From Lacticaseibacillus camelliae DSM 22697 = JCM 13995 (GTDB lineage Bacteria > Bacillota > Bacilli > Lactobacillales > Lactobacillaceae): 44,130 nucleotides of DNA. The stretch spans positions 1 to 44,130 of the forward strand of contig NZ_BBAJ01000013.1 in NCBI RefSeq assembly GCF_001311195.1. The letters run 5' to 3'. The translations under genes were made by a program, and so were the position numbers. This document shows positions 35,414-43,494 of the stretch, piece after piece. The notes under the pieces were generated by a model. It was not told the origin of the DNA and ran no database searches. It saw only the letters and a program-made list of their open reading frames with translations. Position 1 is the stretch's first letter; each line of letters opens with the position of its first letter.

Positions 35414-37304
35414 CGACATTTTCTGATTTTTCTTTGTCGTCGTTTTTCCCGTAGTTGATCAGGCGCATCGCGTTGAAAATAACGACTAAGATAGAAGCCT
35501 CGTGAACGAACATCCCACTGGCCATGTAGATGAAGCCGGCGATCAGGCCCAGCAGCAGGAAGGCGACCACGGCAATGGAGATGAAGATGTTCTCACGCGT
35601 GTTAAGCACGGTCTTCTTGGCCAGCTTGTACGCGTGGTCCAAGGCCGCAAAGCTGGACTTCATCAGGACAATGTCAGAGGTTTCAATCGCGACGTCGGTG
35701 CCTGAGCCCATCGCGATGCCGATGTCGGCAGTGGCCAGGGACGGGCTGTCGTTGATGCCATCCCCAACGAAGGCAACGGTGCGGCCTTCGTCTTCAAACT
35801 TCTTCACATAAGTAACTTTGTCCTGCGGCAGCAAGTCAGCGTGGACCTCATCGATCCCCAGCTGATCCGCGACGTAATTCGCGGTTTGCGTGTTATCACC
35901 GGTCAGCATGACCAGGTGCTTGGCACCGGCCTTTTTCAGCTCGGCCAGCTCATCTTTCAGGCCTTCGCGAATGGTGTCGGCGATGGCGTAAATCGCGGCG
36001 ACCTGCGTATCAACGGCCACAATGACAATCGAACTGCCGGTGGCCTGGAACTGACTTAGCGTCTGCGCCTGTTCGTCGGTTAGCTGAACGTGGTGCGCCT
36101 CAAGCAGCTTGCGGTTCCCGGCGCATACGGTGTGACCGGCAACGGTGGCAGTGATGCCTTGGCCCTTAATGGTGCTGCTGTTTTCGATTGACAGAGACTG
36201 ATAATCCAGGTGAGCGTCATCGGCGGCCTGCGTCAGCGCACGGCCCAGTGGGTGATCGGACAGCGCCTCGACGGCGGCGGTCAGCTGTAATACCTGGTTG
36301 GCGTCTGGACCGTAAACTTTGCTGTCTGCCAACGCGGTTTTGCCTGTGGTCAGCGTGCCGGTTTTATCAAACACGAAGGTGTCGACTTTCGAGAAGGTAT
36401 CCATGGCGGAGCCCCCCTTGACCAAAATGCCGCGTTTGGCGCCGTTGCCGATGCCAGCCACGTTGGAAACCGGCGCGCCGATGACCAAAGCCCCAGGGCA
36501 CCCAAGCACCAACACCGTGATGGCAAGCTTAAAGTCGCGGGAAATCAGGCCGACCACCAACGCGATGACCAGCACCGCCGGGGTGTAATACTTGGCGAAG
36601 CGGTCGATAAACTTTTCGGCATGGGACTTCGTGTCCTGCGCGTCTTCAACCAGCTCGATGATCTTGGCAAACGTCGTGTCGTCCCCGACCTTAGTCGCCT
36701 TGATCTTCACGTACCCGTCGCTGAGCAGCGTGCCGGAGAACACGGTATCCCCGGCGTTCTTGGTGACGGCGCGCGACTCGCCGGTCACGGCAGCTTCATC
36801 GGCGTACCCTTGACCGTCGACGATTTCACCGTCGACCGGGATCGAACCACCGGTTTTGACTTGGACCACGTCGCCGACATCCAGGTCGTCAACGTCGACT
36901 TCTTCAATTGTCCCGTCATCGTGGACCAGTTCCGCGCTGGTCGGTGCCATTTCGGTCAGGCTCTTAATGGACTGACGGGTCTTGGTGAGGGTTTTCTGTT
37001 CCAGGAAGTTCCCGAACAGGAAGAGGAAGGTCACAATGGCACTTTCGTTGTACTCACCGATGATAAACGCCCCGATCACCGCGATAGTGACCAGCAGTTC
37101 AATGCTGATGACCTTCACGCGCAGCGCCTGGTAGGCATGCAAGAAAATCGGAATGCCGGCAACAATCGAAGCAACCATCAAGCTGACCGTATAGACCAGC
37201 GGTGCATTCAGCAGGTATCGGCCTGCGTACCCGAGCACAATCAGAAGCGCCGAAACGGCGGTGAGCTGAGTCGTGTGCTTTTCGATCCACATCTGAAATT
37301 TCAT
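35382..37304 (-). CDS. P1B heavy-metal-translocating P-type ATPase
   Basis: About 640 residues with all P-type motifs: TGES (phosphatase loop), the membrane metal motif LGCPGALVIGAPVSN, DKTGT (phosphorylated Asp), SDHPLGRAL (His-Pro of P1B types), TGDN and GDGINDSP. There is no N-terminal metal-binding domain; the separate HMA protein may serve that role. The metal motif is Cys-Pro-Gly instead of Cys-Pro-Cys (Cu, Cd, Zn) or Ser-Pro-Cys, so the metal is uncertain; linkage to Dps and a copper oxidase further on suggests a redox metal. The start at 37304 (MKFQMW) has GGAG upstream. It is divergent from the MarR gene. Confidence 0.9.
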   Translation of the reverse strand: MKFQMWIEKHTTQLTAVSALLIVLGYAGRYLLNAPLVYTVSLMVASIVAGIPIFLHAYQALRVKVISIELLVTIAVIGAFIIGEYNESAIVTFLFLFGNFLEQKTLTKTRQSIKSLTEMAPTSAELVHDDGTIEEVDVDDLDVGDVVQVKTGGSIPVDGEIVDGQGYADEAAVTGESRAVTKNAGDTVFSGTLLSDGYVKIKATKVGDDTTFAKIIELVEDAQDTKSHAEKFIDRFAKYYTPAVLVIALVVGLISRDFKLAITVLVLGCPGALVIGAPVSNVAGIGNGAKRGILVKGGSAMDTFSKVDTFVFDKTGTLTTGKTALADSKVYGPDANQVLQLTAAVEALSDHPLGRALTQAADDAHLDYQSLSIENSSTIKGQGITATVAGHTVCAGNRKLLEAHHVQLTDEQAQTLSQFQATGSSIVIVAVDTQVAAIYAIADTIREGLKDELAELKKAGAKHLVMLTGDNTQTANYVADQLGIDEVHADLLPQDKVTYVKKFEDEGRTVAFVGDGINDSPSLATADIGIAMGSGTDVAIETSDIVLMKSSFAALDHAYKLAKKTVLNTRENIFISIAVVAFLLLGLIAGFIYMASGMFVHEASILVVIFNAMRLINYGKNDDKEKSENVANLTAVNSTK

Positions 37305-37364
37305 ATCTTCCACTCTCCTTGAAGTTGACCGTTTCGACGCCTGCCGAATGGCCTTTCCTTATTG

Positions 37365-37419
37365 ACAAGTTCAGCTTAAGGCATAGCAGAAAGATTCGAC
37401 TTGACCAGCATCAAGTTCG
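37365..37419 (-). promoter_or_regulatory. Duplicated regulatory module, copy A (upstream of the ATPase)
   Basis: On the minus strand CGAACTTGA (37419-37411), a dyad TTGA-N6-TCAA (37401-37414 on the plus strand reads TTGACC-AGCA-TCAA), and TGAACTTGT (37373-37365) exactly 46 bases later. It is the same arrangement as copy B (35359-35413). The two should bind the same regulator. Confidence 0.6.
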
Positions 37420-37443
37420 CAGAAAATCGCTGAAAAAGTTTTT

Positions 37444-37502
37444 TTAGTTAGTCCCTATTGACAAAAACTAACTAAGTGATTACACTTGTTTCGTTAGTTA
37501 GT
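37444..37502 (+). promoter_or_regulatory. MarR promoter with three operator half-sites
   Basis: The -35 TTGACA (37458-37463) and -10 TACACT (37481-37486) are 17 bases apart. The 9-mer TTAGTTAGT occurs at 37444-37452 and 37494-37502 and inverted (ACTAACTAA) at 37467-37475, bracketing the promoter. This is a typical autoregulatory layout; the inverted pairs suit a MarR dimer. Confidence 0.75.
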
Positions 37503-37547
37503 CTTATTATATGGCTAGCTAAATAAAATTCTTGGAGGTAATCGCTG

Positions 37548-38204
37548 ATGACTCAAGATACTCAACAATTGCTTAGACTCTTTGGCCGCCTGTTCACGCA
37601 GCGAGGCTTTGCGCAAAGTGCCATGTGGACGCTGCATTCCGACCACCGCGAAGGCGACGCCCCGCGCGGCCAACTTCGCGTGCTGCGCCTGATTGCACAG
37701 CACGATCACCTGACTAATGCCGACATCGTTGAGGCCCTCGACATCCGGCCCAGCTCCGCCAGCGCCATGGTGGCAAAGCTCGAGGACGCAGGTTTGATCA
37801 CCCGCATCCCATCCGAAGCCGACGGCCGCGTGCAGTTGATTTCACTTACCGATGACGGCAAACAGTTCATTGAAAGTGTCCGGAACGACAAGGACCAGCT
37901 GGCGGATAAAATGTTCGCCGGTCTGACTGCAGACGAACAGGCGCAGTTGACCGGGTTGATTCTGAAGCTTGTCGGTAGCCTGGAAACCGGGGACCAGGAC
38001 CAGGCTGTCGATGCCTACTTTGAAAAGCTCGGCCAGTTTGGCCCGCGGCGGCACCACGGCCACCACGGCTACCGGCAGGAGTGGGACGGCGGGCCCAGCC
38101 GCGGCTTTGGCGGTTATGGCGAACGCCCTGATTTTGGCGGCAGACCGCACGGACCTCGAGGCGGCAGACCCGGTTCGCACCCTGGTGATAAGGCCGCCGA
38201 CTAG
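37548..38204 (+). CDS. MarR family regulator with His/Gly/Arg-rich tail
   Basis: 218 residues. Residues 1-150 form a MarR winged helix (GQLRVLRLIAQHDHLTNADI, VEALDIRPSSASAMVAKLED, wing ITRIPSEADGRVQLISLTDD) and dimerisation helices. The last 50 or so residues are low-complexity, rich in His, Gly, Arg and Pro (RRHHGHHGYRQEWDGGPSRG, GERPDFGGRPHGPRGGRPG), far longer than usual. The tail could bind metal ions or nucleic acid. The gene is divergent from the P-type ATPase, with its own operator array. It may sense metal or oxidative stress; regulation of the ATPase is possible but the TTAGTTAGT sites are not in the ATPase module. Confidence 0.85.
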   Translation: MTQDTQQLLRLFGRLFTQRGFAQSAMWTLHSDHREGDAPRGQLRVLRLIAQHDHLTNADIVEALDIRPSSASAMVAKLEDAGLITRIPSEADGRVQLISLTDDGKQFIESVRNDKDQLADKMFAGLTADEQAQLTGLILKLVGSLETGDQDQAVDAYFEKLGQFGPRRHHGHHGYRQEWDGGPSRGFGGYGERPDFGGRPHGPRGGRPGSHPGDKAAD

Positions 38205-38218
38205 ACGTACCCCACACA

Positions 38219-38263
38219 CGAAAAAAGGGGCGCCACTCTCACATAGAGTAGCGTCCCTTTTCG
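38219..38263. terminator. Bidirectional terminator
   Basis: A long stem (AAAAGGG-x-CGC-x-ACTCT with AGAGT-x-GCG-x-CCCTTTT) between the convergent MarR and cupin genes. Confidence 0.85.
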
Positions 38264-38282
38264 TCGCGGCAAAGAGTTTCAC

Positions 38283-38623
38283 TCAAGACTGGGCCGGTTT
38301 CACAACGGTCAGCAGCATCTGAAAACCCTCCTTGGCATACAGAGAGTGGCGCTGACCGGCGGGAATCACAATAGTCTGACCAGCCGCCACCATGTACGCC
38401 TGATCAGCAATCGTGATTTCTGCCACGCCGCTCAACACGTTCACCATGCATCGCCAGCGGCTTCGTGACCGCCGATCTCTTCGCCAGTACCCACCGCAAA
38501 CAGGGTCAACGTCAAATCGGGGCGCTGGACCAGGGTGCGACTGGTGACTTCACCGTCGGCTAAGTCAATCAGCTGCTTGAGGTCGACCACGGTGGCTTGT
38601 GGAATTTTATCAATGTAGGTCAT
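38283..38623 (-). pseudogene. Cupin-domain protein (frameshifted)
   Basis: About 112 residues, a small single-domain cupin. VGTGEEIGGHEAAGDA (metal-site His, though the second usual His is absent) joins, across one missing base near 38445, to MVNVLSGVAEITIADQAYMV and VIPAGQRHSLYAKEGFQMLL (second motif with His). The ATG overlaps the stop of the upstream cupin (ATGA). Such proteins often bind metals or fold around small ligands and act as isomerases or in stress; nothing specific is visible. The reconstructed stop is at 38283-38285. Confidence 0.75.
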
Positions 38624-38943
38624 TTGCGAACCTCACTTTCGATTTGCATGAACTTACAGGGCTGCTCAGCGCTTAACGTATGCGCCGTGCCGGCTGGGAC
38701 CACGAGCATCGCTCCAGGCTCGACGACGGTGCGATGATCCGTAAAAATGACAGTCAGTGCTCCATCGAGGCACTGAAAAAGACGTGTTCGGCTGGCAGTT
38801 TCGGTGCTGATGGTTTCCCCTGCTGCCATCGCGTACACTGTCAGCGGCAGCGTAATGCCCAGGCGGCGGGACAATGAGCGGCTGGCGATTTGATGGTCGT
38901 GGTACGGGACCAAAGTCGCCAGTTCAAGCTTAGTTTCTGACAT
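38620..38943 (-). CDS. Cupin-domain protein
   Basis: 107 residues. The cupin barrel is visible in LFQCLDGALTVIFTDHRTVV and VEPGAMLVVPAGTAHTLSAE (second motif G-x5-P-x-G-x2-H). The first cupin motif is weak: the histidines are replaced (AAGETISTETASRTRLFQ), so metal binding is doubtful. The start at 38943 (MSETKLE) has GGAGG upstream. It overlaps the following cupin gene by four bases, so the pair is translationally coupled and may form a hetero-oligomer. Its relative shares the same fold but not obvious close sequence. Confidence 0.72.
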   Translation of the reverse strand: MSETKLELATLVPYHDHQIASRSLSRRLGITLPLTVYAMAAGETISTETASRTRLFQCLDGALTVIFTDHRTVVEPGAMLVVPAGTAHTLSAEQPCKFMQIESEVRK

Positions 38944-39136
38944 CGTGTTACCTCCACTATTCATTACATTAATCATAACCTAGGACCGTCTGGAATTGAT
39001 ACCGTCAAGAGCCTCGGCTGACGGCCGCACTGACGCCAAGGCAAATTAGTTGCCTCAACTCAGCGCCCCAGCATACACTAACCGCGAGACTGGCTAGCAC
39101 CAGCCACTCACCGGGCACAAAGGGAGGCCAGCGGGC

Positions 39137-39596
39137 ATGTACACCTACAGCAAACAACAGCTTTTCTTCACCGCCGAGATGTGTCTGGGCATGGGCTCGT
39201 TGATGAGCGGTCTCAACATCCTTTTCCGGCTGGGCTTGACCGCGGCTGCCTTGACCACGTTTCTCAGCGGCTGGACGCCCACCATCCTGATCGCATTTGC
39301 GTGGAATCTGACGATTGCCGCACCGGCCGTGAACCTGCTGATCAACGTGTTCGCCACCACCCCAGAGCACGCCCTTGATCCCGTACGGCACAACGCATTC
39401 ATCAGTGGGCGACAATCATCATCATGTGCCTGAGCATGTCGACCTGGGGCATGGTAATGGCGGGTGCGCTGCCCGGCATCCCCGTTTCTGCTCTTCTGAT
39501 CACCTGGCGCGCTCCTTCGTGCTGGCCTACGCGATTCGCGGCCTGCTCGTGCGGCCCGCCGCCACCGCATTTTCGCACCGAATATTTCCTGGGTGA
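39137..39596 (+). pseudogene. DUF2798 membrane protein (two frameshifts)
   Basis: The frame MYTYSKQQLFFTAEMCLGMG, SLMSGLNILFRLGLTAAALT, AFAWNLTIAAPAVNLLINVF matches the DUF2798 two-helix repeat. It stops early; one extra G near 39413 and a change near 39505 restore ATIIIMCLSMSTWGMVMAGA and FVLAYAIRGLLVRPAATAFS with a stop at 39594-39596. Repaired length is about 152 residues with four membrane helices. The role of the family is unknown. GGAGG precedes ATG 39137. It is convergent with the multicopper oxidase gene. Confidence 0.65.
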
Positions 39597-39671
39597 TATC
39601 AAAAAGTGGTCCAGTTGACGCGCCATGCGTGCCAGCCGAACCACTTCACTATTTCCCGGGAAAAGATTGGC

Positions 39672-41209
39672 CTACATCTTCATACCCATCTTTTTGTATG
39701 AATCCATGCCGGCCATCCACATGGTGTCTGGATCCACGCCACGCTCTTTGGCGAAGGCTGAGTCAGCGTCTCCATATCCATGAGCCTGTACTTCGGCATC
39801 GGCTTGTTCGGATCGTAAGTCTGAATCTGGGCCATCATGCCGCCGTCTTCGTGCTCGATGATGTGGCAGTGATACATGTAGACGCCTGGCAGGTCGAACC
39901 GCACAAGTAGCCGAACCGTTTCACCAGGGTTAACGCCAACGGTATCCTTGTACCCATGCTCGTTCGGATAAGGCGCACCACCGTTGCGGGAAATGACCAG
40001 GAACTGGGTGCCGTGCACATGGAACGGGTGAACCATGCCGCCGTGCATGGTGTTGGTATTGGTGACATCCCAGTACTGAGCTAAGCCAATCGGCTGCGTG
40101 GCATCGATGCGCTGCATGTTGAACTTCTTACCGTCGATGGCAACTTGCTCATCCATCCCCGACATCACGATCTTGCGGACCGGCGTCGTCGGCAGCACTT
40201 TTGGCGCGTGAATGTCGATCAGGTGATCCGGCAGCACACTGTTATCCGGCTTGAAAGCGTGAATGCGGAACTTCACGATCGGCACATCATCGGAGAACAG
40301 GGTAACCGTGTCGCCTTCCTTATAGTTCTTAAAGTCGACAATGATCTCGGCGCGTTCCGCGCAGGTCAGCATCAGGTGTGTGAAGTGAACTGGCTCCGGC
40401 AGCAAGCTGGAATCACTGGCAATCTGGGTGAATTCCAAATCGTCGGAGAAATGCAGGCGCCACTCACGGCGGTTGGCCCCATCAAGGATCCGCAGACGCA
40501 GCTTTTGGGTGGTGACATCAAAGACTGGGTTGACGGTCCCGTTGATCATCGCAGTCGGGCCCTGCACACCATCTGGATCGTAATCGGCGTGGTAGTCCCA
40601 CTGGTTATTTTCGTGGAAGCGGCGGTCTTGGAGGACCAGCGGAATGTCATCAACGCCGTAAGTCCGCGGCAGCGGCAGGCTGGCCTCGTGCTGATCACGC
40701 ACCAGCACCATTGCGGCTAAACCATGCCAGACCTGCTCAGCGGTCGACGGACACGGGTGCGCGTGCAGCCAAGTCGTCGCGGCCGGCTGGTCAAGCGTGA
40801 AGTCGATTTGCTTGCTTTCGCCAGGGTAAACCGGCGCGTGGCAGCCGCCATCCACGTACGGACCGGATACCGACAACCCATGCCAGTGGAATGTGGTCAA
40901 TTCATCAAGCGAATTTTTCAATGTCACATGAATGTGCTTGCCGACTTCAAACGCCAGCGTCGTGCCGAGCAGCGGCGCGTTGTAACCCCAAGTCTTGGTC
41001 TTGGCGCCGGGCAGGATCTGGGTCTCGCCCTTCTGCGCCTCCAACGTATACCACGCATCGGTGTCAGTCTCTTTGTCAGGCTTTAACAGCGGCGGGATCG
41101 CCAGCTGGGACTCCGGCGCGTCCGCGACTTCAAGCGGCACATAGCCGCCGTCGTGGGTGTTGTACGCCGGTTCATCGAAAAAGTAATCATCATACACATG
41201 CTGTGTCAT
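39672..41209 (-). pseudogene. Multicopper oxidase (frameshift near the C-terminus)
   Basis: About 511 residues, three cupredoxin domains. Copper sites: FHWHGLSVSG (residues about 107-116), WLHAHP, HPFHVHGTQFLVI and YHCHIIEHEDGGMM (Type 1 and trinuclear ligands, with Met in the axial position). It is of the CueO/CotA/bilirubin-oxidase type and oxidises Cu(I), Mn(II) or phenols with O2. No signal peptide is seen, so it may be cytoplasmic. Near base 39763 one base shifts the frame; restored, the end is AFAKERGVDPDTMWMAGMDS then YKKMGMKM, a Met-rich tail suited to Cu(I). The start at 41209 has GGGGAAAG. A Met-rich small protein lies divergently next to it. Confidence 0.88.
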
Positions 41210-41343
41210 AATCTTTCCCCTTTCATCATTGGCAAGGAAATTGTGCCTCACCTAAGTCCGATTCCATTTTAACACGCTTCCAGCCCGAAAACAGTGTAGA
41301 ATAGAATCGTTATAAATAGTGGATAGATCTGGAGGGGTGTAAA

Positions 41344-41520
41344 ATGTCTAAGCTATTTACCTGGTTAATGTTTGCCGCCAACGCTGTCCTAGTATGGATG
41401 GTCTTTGCCACTAACATTAGCATGAATATGGTCAACATGACGCACGCCATGTGGCTCATGGCCATCATCATGCTGGCTGACTCTATCATGTCGCTCTACA
41501 TGATGTACCGCAAGAAATAA
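41344..41520 (+). CDS. Methionine-rich 58-residue two-helix membrane protein
   Basis: MSKLFTWLMFAANAVLVWMV, then FATNISMNMVNMTHAMWLMA, then IIMLADSIMSLYMMYRKK. It has 12 methionines in 58 residues, many in the turn between two hydrophobic helices (MNMVNMTHAM), a Met-x-Met pattern as in Cu(I)/Ag(I) chaperones. The ribosome binding site GGAGG is ideal, seven to ten bases before the ATG, and the frame ends in a basic pair before the terminator. I do not recognise a family. Its position, divergent from a multicopper oxidase with Met-rich tail, suggests a copper-linked role; that is inference. Confidence 0.75.
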   Translation: MSKLFTWLMFAANAVLVWMVFATNISMNMVNMTHAMWLMAIIMLADSIMSLYMMYRKK

Positions 41521-41525
41521 GTGTC

Positions 41526-41552
41526 AGGCCGGGGCAGAGGCTTCGGCCTTTT
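41526..41552 (+). terminator. Terminator of the Met-rich protein gene
   Basis: AGGCCG/CGGCCT around a 12-base loop, followed by TTTT. Confidence 0.7.
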
Positions 41553-41608
41553 GATTACCCTAAAATCACTTAACAGCTATGGCATAATAAACCTAGGAGG
41601 TGAGACGG

Positions 41609-42739
41609 ATGCCCAACATGCTGGATTACGCAAGAAGCTACGCGCAAGAACCGTTCAGCGCCGTGCCACTCGGGCCAATCGACGGGGTGCTCCTTTCGCA
41701 GCTGGCTTACTTCGATTTTGCACAGTTGCCGGTGACCAGTGGCACCCTGCACGCCTTGGATAAAAGCACTCAGCTCACCGCCTTGACCCAGCACACCTGG
41801 CGGCCCGCGGAAAATCTGGCACTGCTGAAACTGATGACTCACGCGCCGCGGTATCGGCCAATTGCGTGGCACGATCAGGTCACCCAACTCGACGTCGAGG
41901 CGCAAAAACAGTTTTCGGCCCTGACGCTCACCCTACCGCACGGCCAGTTCATCGCCTTTCGCGGCACCCGCGCCGATTTTGTCGACTGGAAGGAAGACTT
42001 TAACATGGCCTACATGCAAGCCATCCCGTCTCAGAAAGCCGCTCTGGCCTACTTCAAGCGCATCGCCGCGACCTATCCGGGCCCGTATTTTCTGGGTGGG
42101 CACTCCAAGGGCGGGACGCTGGCGACTTATGCCTTTGTTGAAGCACCTGGTGCCCTTCAGGATCAAGTGCAGGCCGTGTTCAACGCAGACGGCCCGGGCA
42201 TCGGGAAGCCGGTCCCAACGCCGCTTTCACCGCGCGTGCACAAGCTGGTGCCGAAAACCAGCCTGATCGGCACCCTGTTTGATCCCGATTCTGATTTTAC
42301 TGTGGTGCAAAGCCGCGCCCACGGCTTCAGCCAGCATGATCCTTTTTCCTGGACCGTTTCAAGCGAAGATTTCGTCTCGTTGCCGAAAACTGACCTGCTG
42401 TCTCAGCTCAGCCAGGACACAATCGCGACCTGGACCGCCAGCCTGTCAGACGAAACCAAGCAAGCCTGCCTCGACGCGGCTTACGCGTTGGTCACGCGCA
42501 CCGACGCGACCAGTTTTGCCGAGCTGAAAAGCAACTGGCCGCAAAATGCCAAAATCATTCTAGCTGGACTACGGCACGGCGACCCCACGGCGCACCAGCA
42601 GTGGCAACTCGCGATTGGGCAGTTGACTGTCGCCCTGCGCGGTGCCCTGCCCAGGCCGCACCTGCCAGTTGTTGACTGGCCCTGGACCACTGTGGATTCA
42701 CCACAAGATAAGGAGAAACCTTCAAATGATCACGATTAG
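41609..42739 (+). CDS. DUF2974 (Mbeg1-like) alpha/beta hydrolase
   Basis: 376 residues. LTLPHGQFIAFRGTRADFVD, then YFLGGHSKGGTLATYAFVEA, the G-H-S-K-G-G nucleophile elbow of the family, with AVFNADGPGIGKP (acid) and HGFSQHDPFSW (His region). These putative serine hydrolases (Mbeg1-like) resemble lipases; no activity is fixed for most. The first codon is ATG at 41609, because GGAGGT lies seven bases before it; the upstream GTG overlaps that site. The next gene (GNAT) starts inside its last codons (14-base overlap), so the two are coupled. Confidence 0.8.
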   Translation: MPNMLDYARSYAQEPFSAVPLGPIDGVLLSQLAYFDFAQLPVTSGTLHALDKSTQLTALTQHTWRPAENLALLKLMTHAPRYRPIAWHDQVTQLDVEAQKQFSALTLTLPHGQFIAFRGTRADFVDWKEDFNMAYMQAIPSQKAALAYFKRIAATYPGPYFLGGHSKGGTLATYAFVEAPGALQDQVQAVFNADGPGIGKPVPTPLSPRVHKLVPKTSLIGTLFDPDSDFTVVQSRAHGFSQHDPFSWTVSSEDFVSLPKTDLLSQLSQDTIATWTASLSDETKQACLDAAYALVTRTDATSFAELKSNWPQNAKIILAGLRHGDPTAHQQWQLAIGQLTVALRGALPRPHLPVVDWPWTTVDSPQDKEKPSNDHD

Positions 42740-43217
42740 ACCAGCCACTGATGGCGACATGTCCACCGTCTGGCAAATTGAAACCGGCGAAATGGATGAA
42801 ACCAAAACGCCGCACATGATGCAGCCGGATGAATACGATGGGTTCAAAACGGATCTGCTACATCACGCGGCAGTGACACTGGTCGCCTGCACTGACGCCG
42901 GCCAGGTATGCGGCTACATCACGTGCCACTTTGCCGGACCATACGCCAGCATGCGCCACCAGTGGGTCGCCGGCCTGGCTGTCAGCAAGATGGCCCAAGG
43001 CGAAGGTATCGGCCGCGCGCTGATCGACGCAGTCAAGGCCGAGGCCGCCCAGCAAGCCGTCGGCAAAATCAGCTTCCGCGTCCTTGCCAGCAACACTGCC
43101 GCCATCGGCTTTTACCAGCACCTCGGCATGACCCAGGAAGCTCACCACCGCCGCGAATTTTGGCTCGCCGACCAGTGGCAGGACGAGTATCAGTACGCGC
43201 TGTACGTCGGCGTGTAA
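42726..43217 (+). CDS. GNAT family N-acetyltransferase
   Basis: 163 residues: MITIRPATDGDMSTVWQIET opens a canonical GNAT domain; WVAGLAVSKMAQGEGIGRAL carries the acetyl-CoA phosphate loop (Q-G-E-G-I-G) and FRVLASNTAAIGFYQHLGMT the usual end. The start at 42726 is fixed by GGAGA just upstream and by homology of the first strand. It overlaps the DUF2974 gene by 14 bases and is followed by a terminator at 43225-43255. Acceptor unknown. Confidence 0.85.
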   Translation: MITIRPATDGDMSTVWQIETGEMDETKTPHMMQPDEYDGFKTDLLHHAAVTLVACTDAGQVCGYITCHFAGPYASMRHQWVAGLAVSKMAQGEGIGRALIDAVKAEAAQQAVGKISFRVLASNTAAIGFYQHLGMTQEAHHRREFWLADQWQDEYQYALYVGV

Positions 43218-43224
43218 GCAAACA

Positions 43225-43255
43225 GCGCTGAACCTTGCCGCCCAGCGCCGTTTTT
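43225..43255 (+). terminator. Terminator of the hydrolase-GNAT pair
   Basis: GCGCTG and CAGCGC form a stem; a short spacer and five T follow. Confidence 0.6.
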
Positions 43256-43271
43256 AAAATTCCGATCAATT

Positions 43272-43287
43272 TGTTTCACGTGGAACA
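43272..43287. other. parS site (perfect consensus)
   Basis: TGTTTCACGTGGAACA is the exact reverse complement of the Bacillus subtilis parS sequence TGTTCCACGTGAAACA. It lies between the GNAT terminator and a small minus-strand gene. Confidence 0.8.
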
Positions 43288-43293
43288 GCAAGA

Positions 43294-43476
43294 TCAGTGC
43301 CGCGAATTTTTGTCCTTAACCAACTTCTTAACCTGCTTCATTGAAATGACCCGCCCACCGCTTTGCTTCGCTTTAGTAGCAGCGTCTTGCCCCGCCTGCC
43401 TGAGCGTGGCGGCGCGCTTCATGGTCATGATCTTATGCGCCGCAAGATAGTCCAGGTACGTATCCAAATCAGCGAT
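43294..43476 (-). CDS. Small basic protein, unknown (start uncertain)
   Basis: An open frame follows directly after the stop of the P-loop gene and reads IADLDTYLDYLAAHKIMTMK, RAATLRQAGQDAATKAKQSG, GRVISMKQVKKLVKDKNSRH, ending at 43294. The amino-acid make-up, with helix and basic ending, looks like a real small protein, but I do not recognise it. The best ribosome binding site (AAGGCAG) lies seven bases before an ATC codon at 43476; no ATG/GTG is present until much later. Either ATC is a rare start or the true ATG is changed by a sequencing error. Confidence 0.45.
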   Translation of the reverse strand: MADLDTYLDYLAAHKIMTMKRAATLRQAGQDAATKAKQSGGRVISMKQVKKLVKDKNSRH

Positions 43477-43494
43477 GAAGCTGCCTTGTTCCTC

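Noticed and set aside
41210-41343. CopY-type cop box between the multicopper oxidase and the Met-rich gene
   Set aside because: TACANNTGTA is not present; no other clear operator is seen.
43235-43450. 71-codon plus-strand frame
   Set aside because: It crosses the terminator and the parS site, and the minus-strand frame here has a better protein-like composition.
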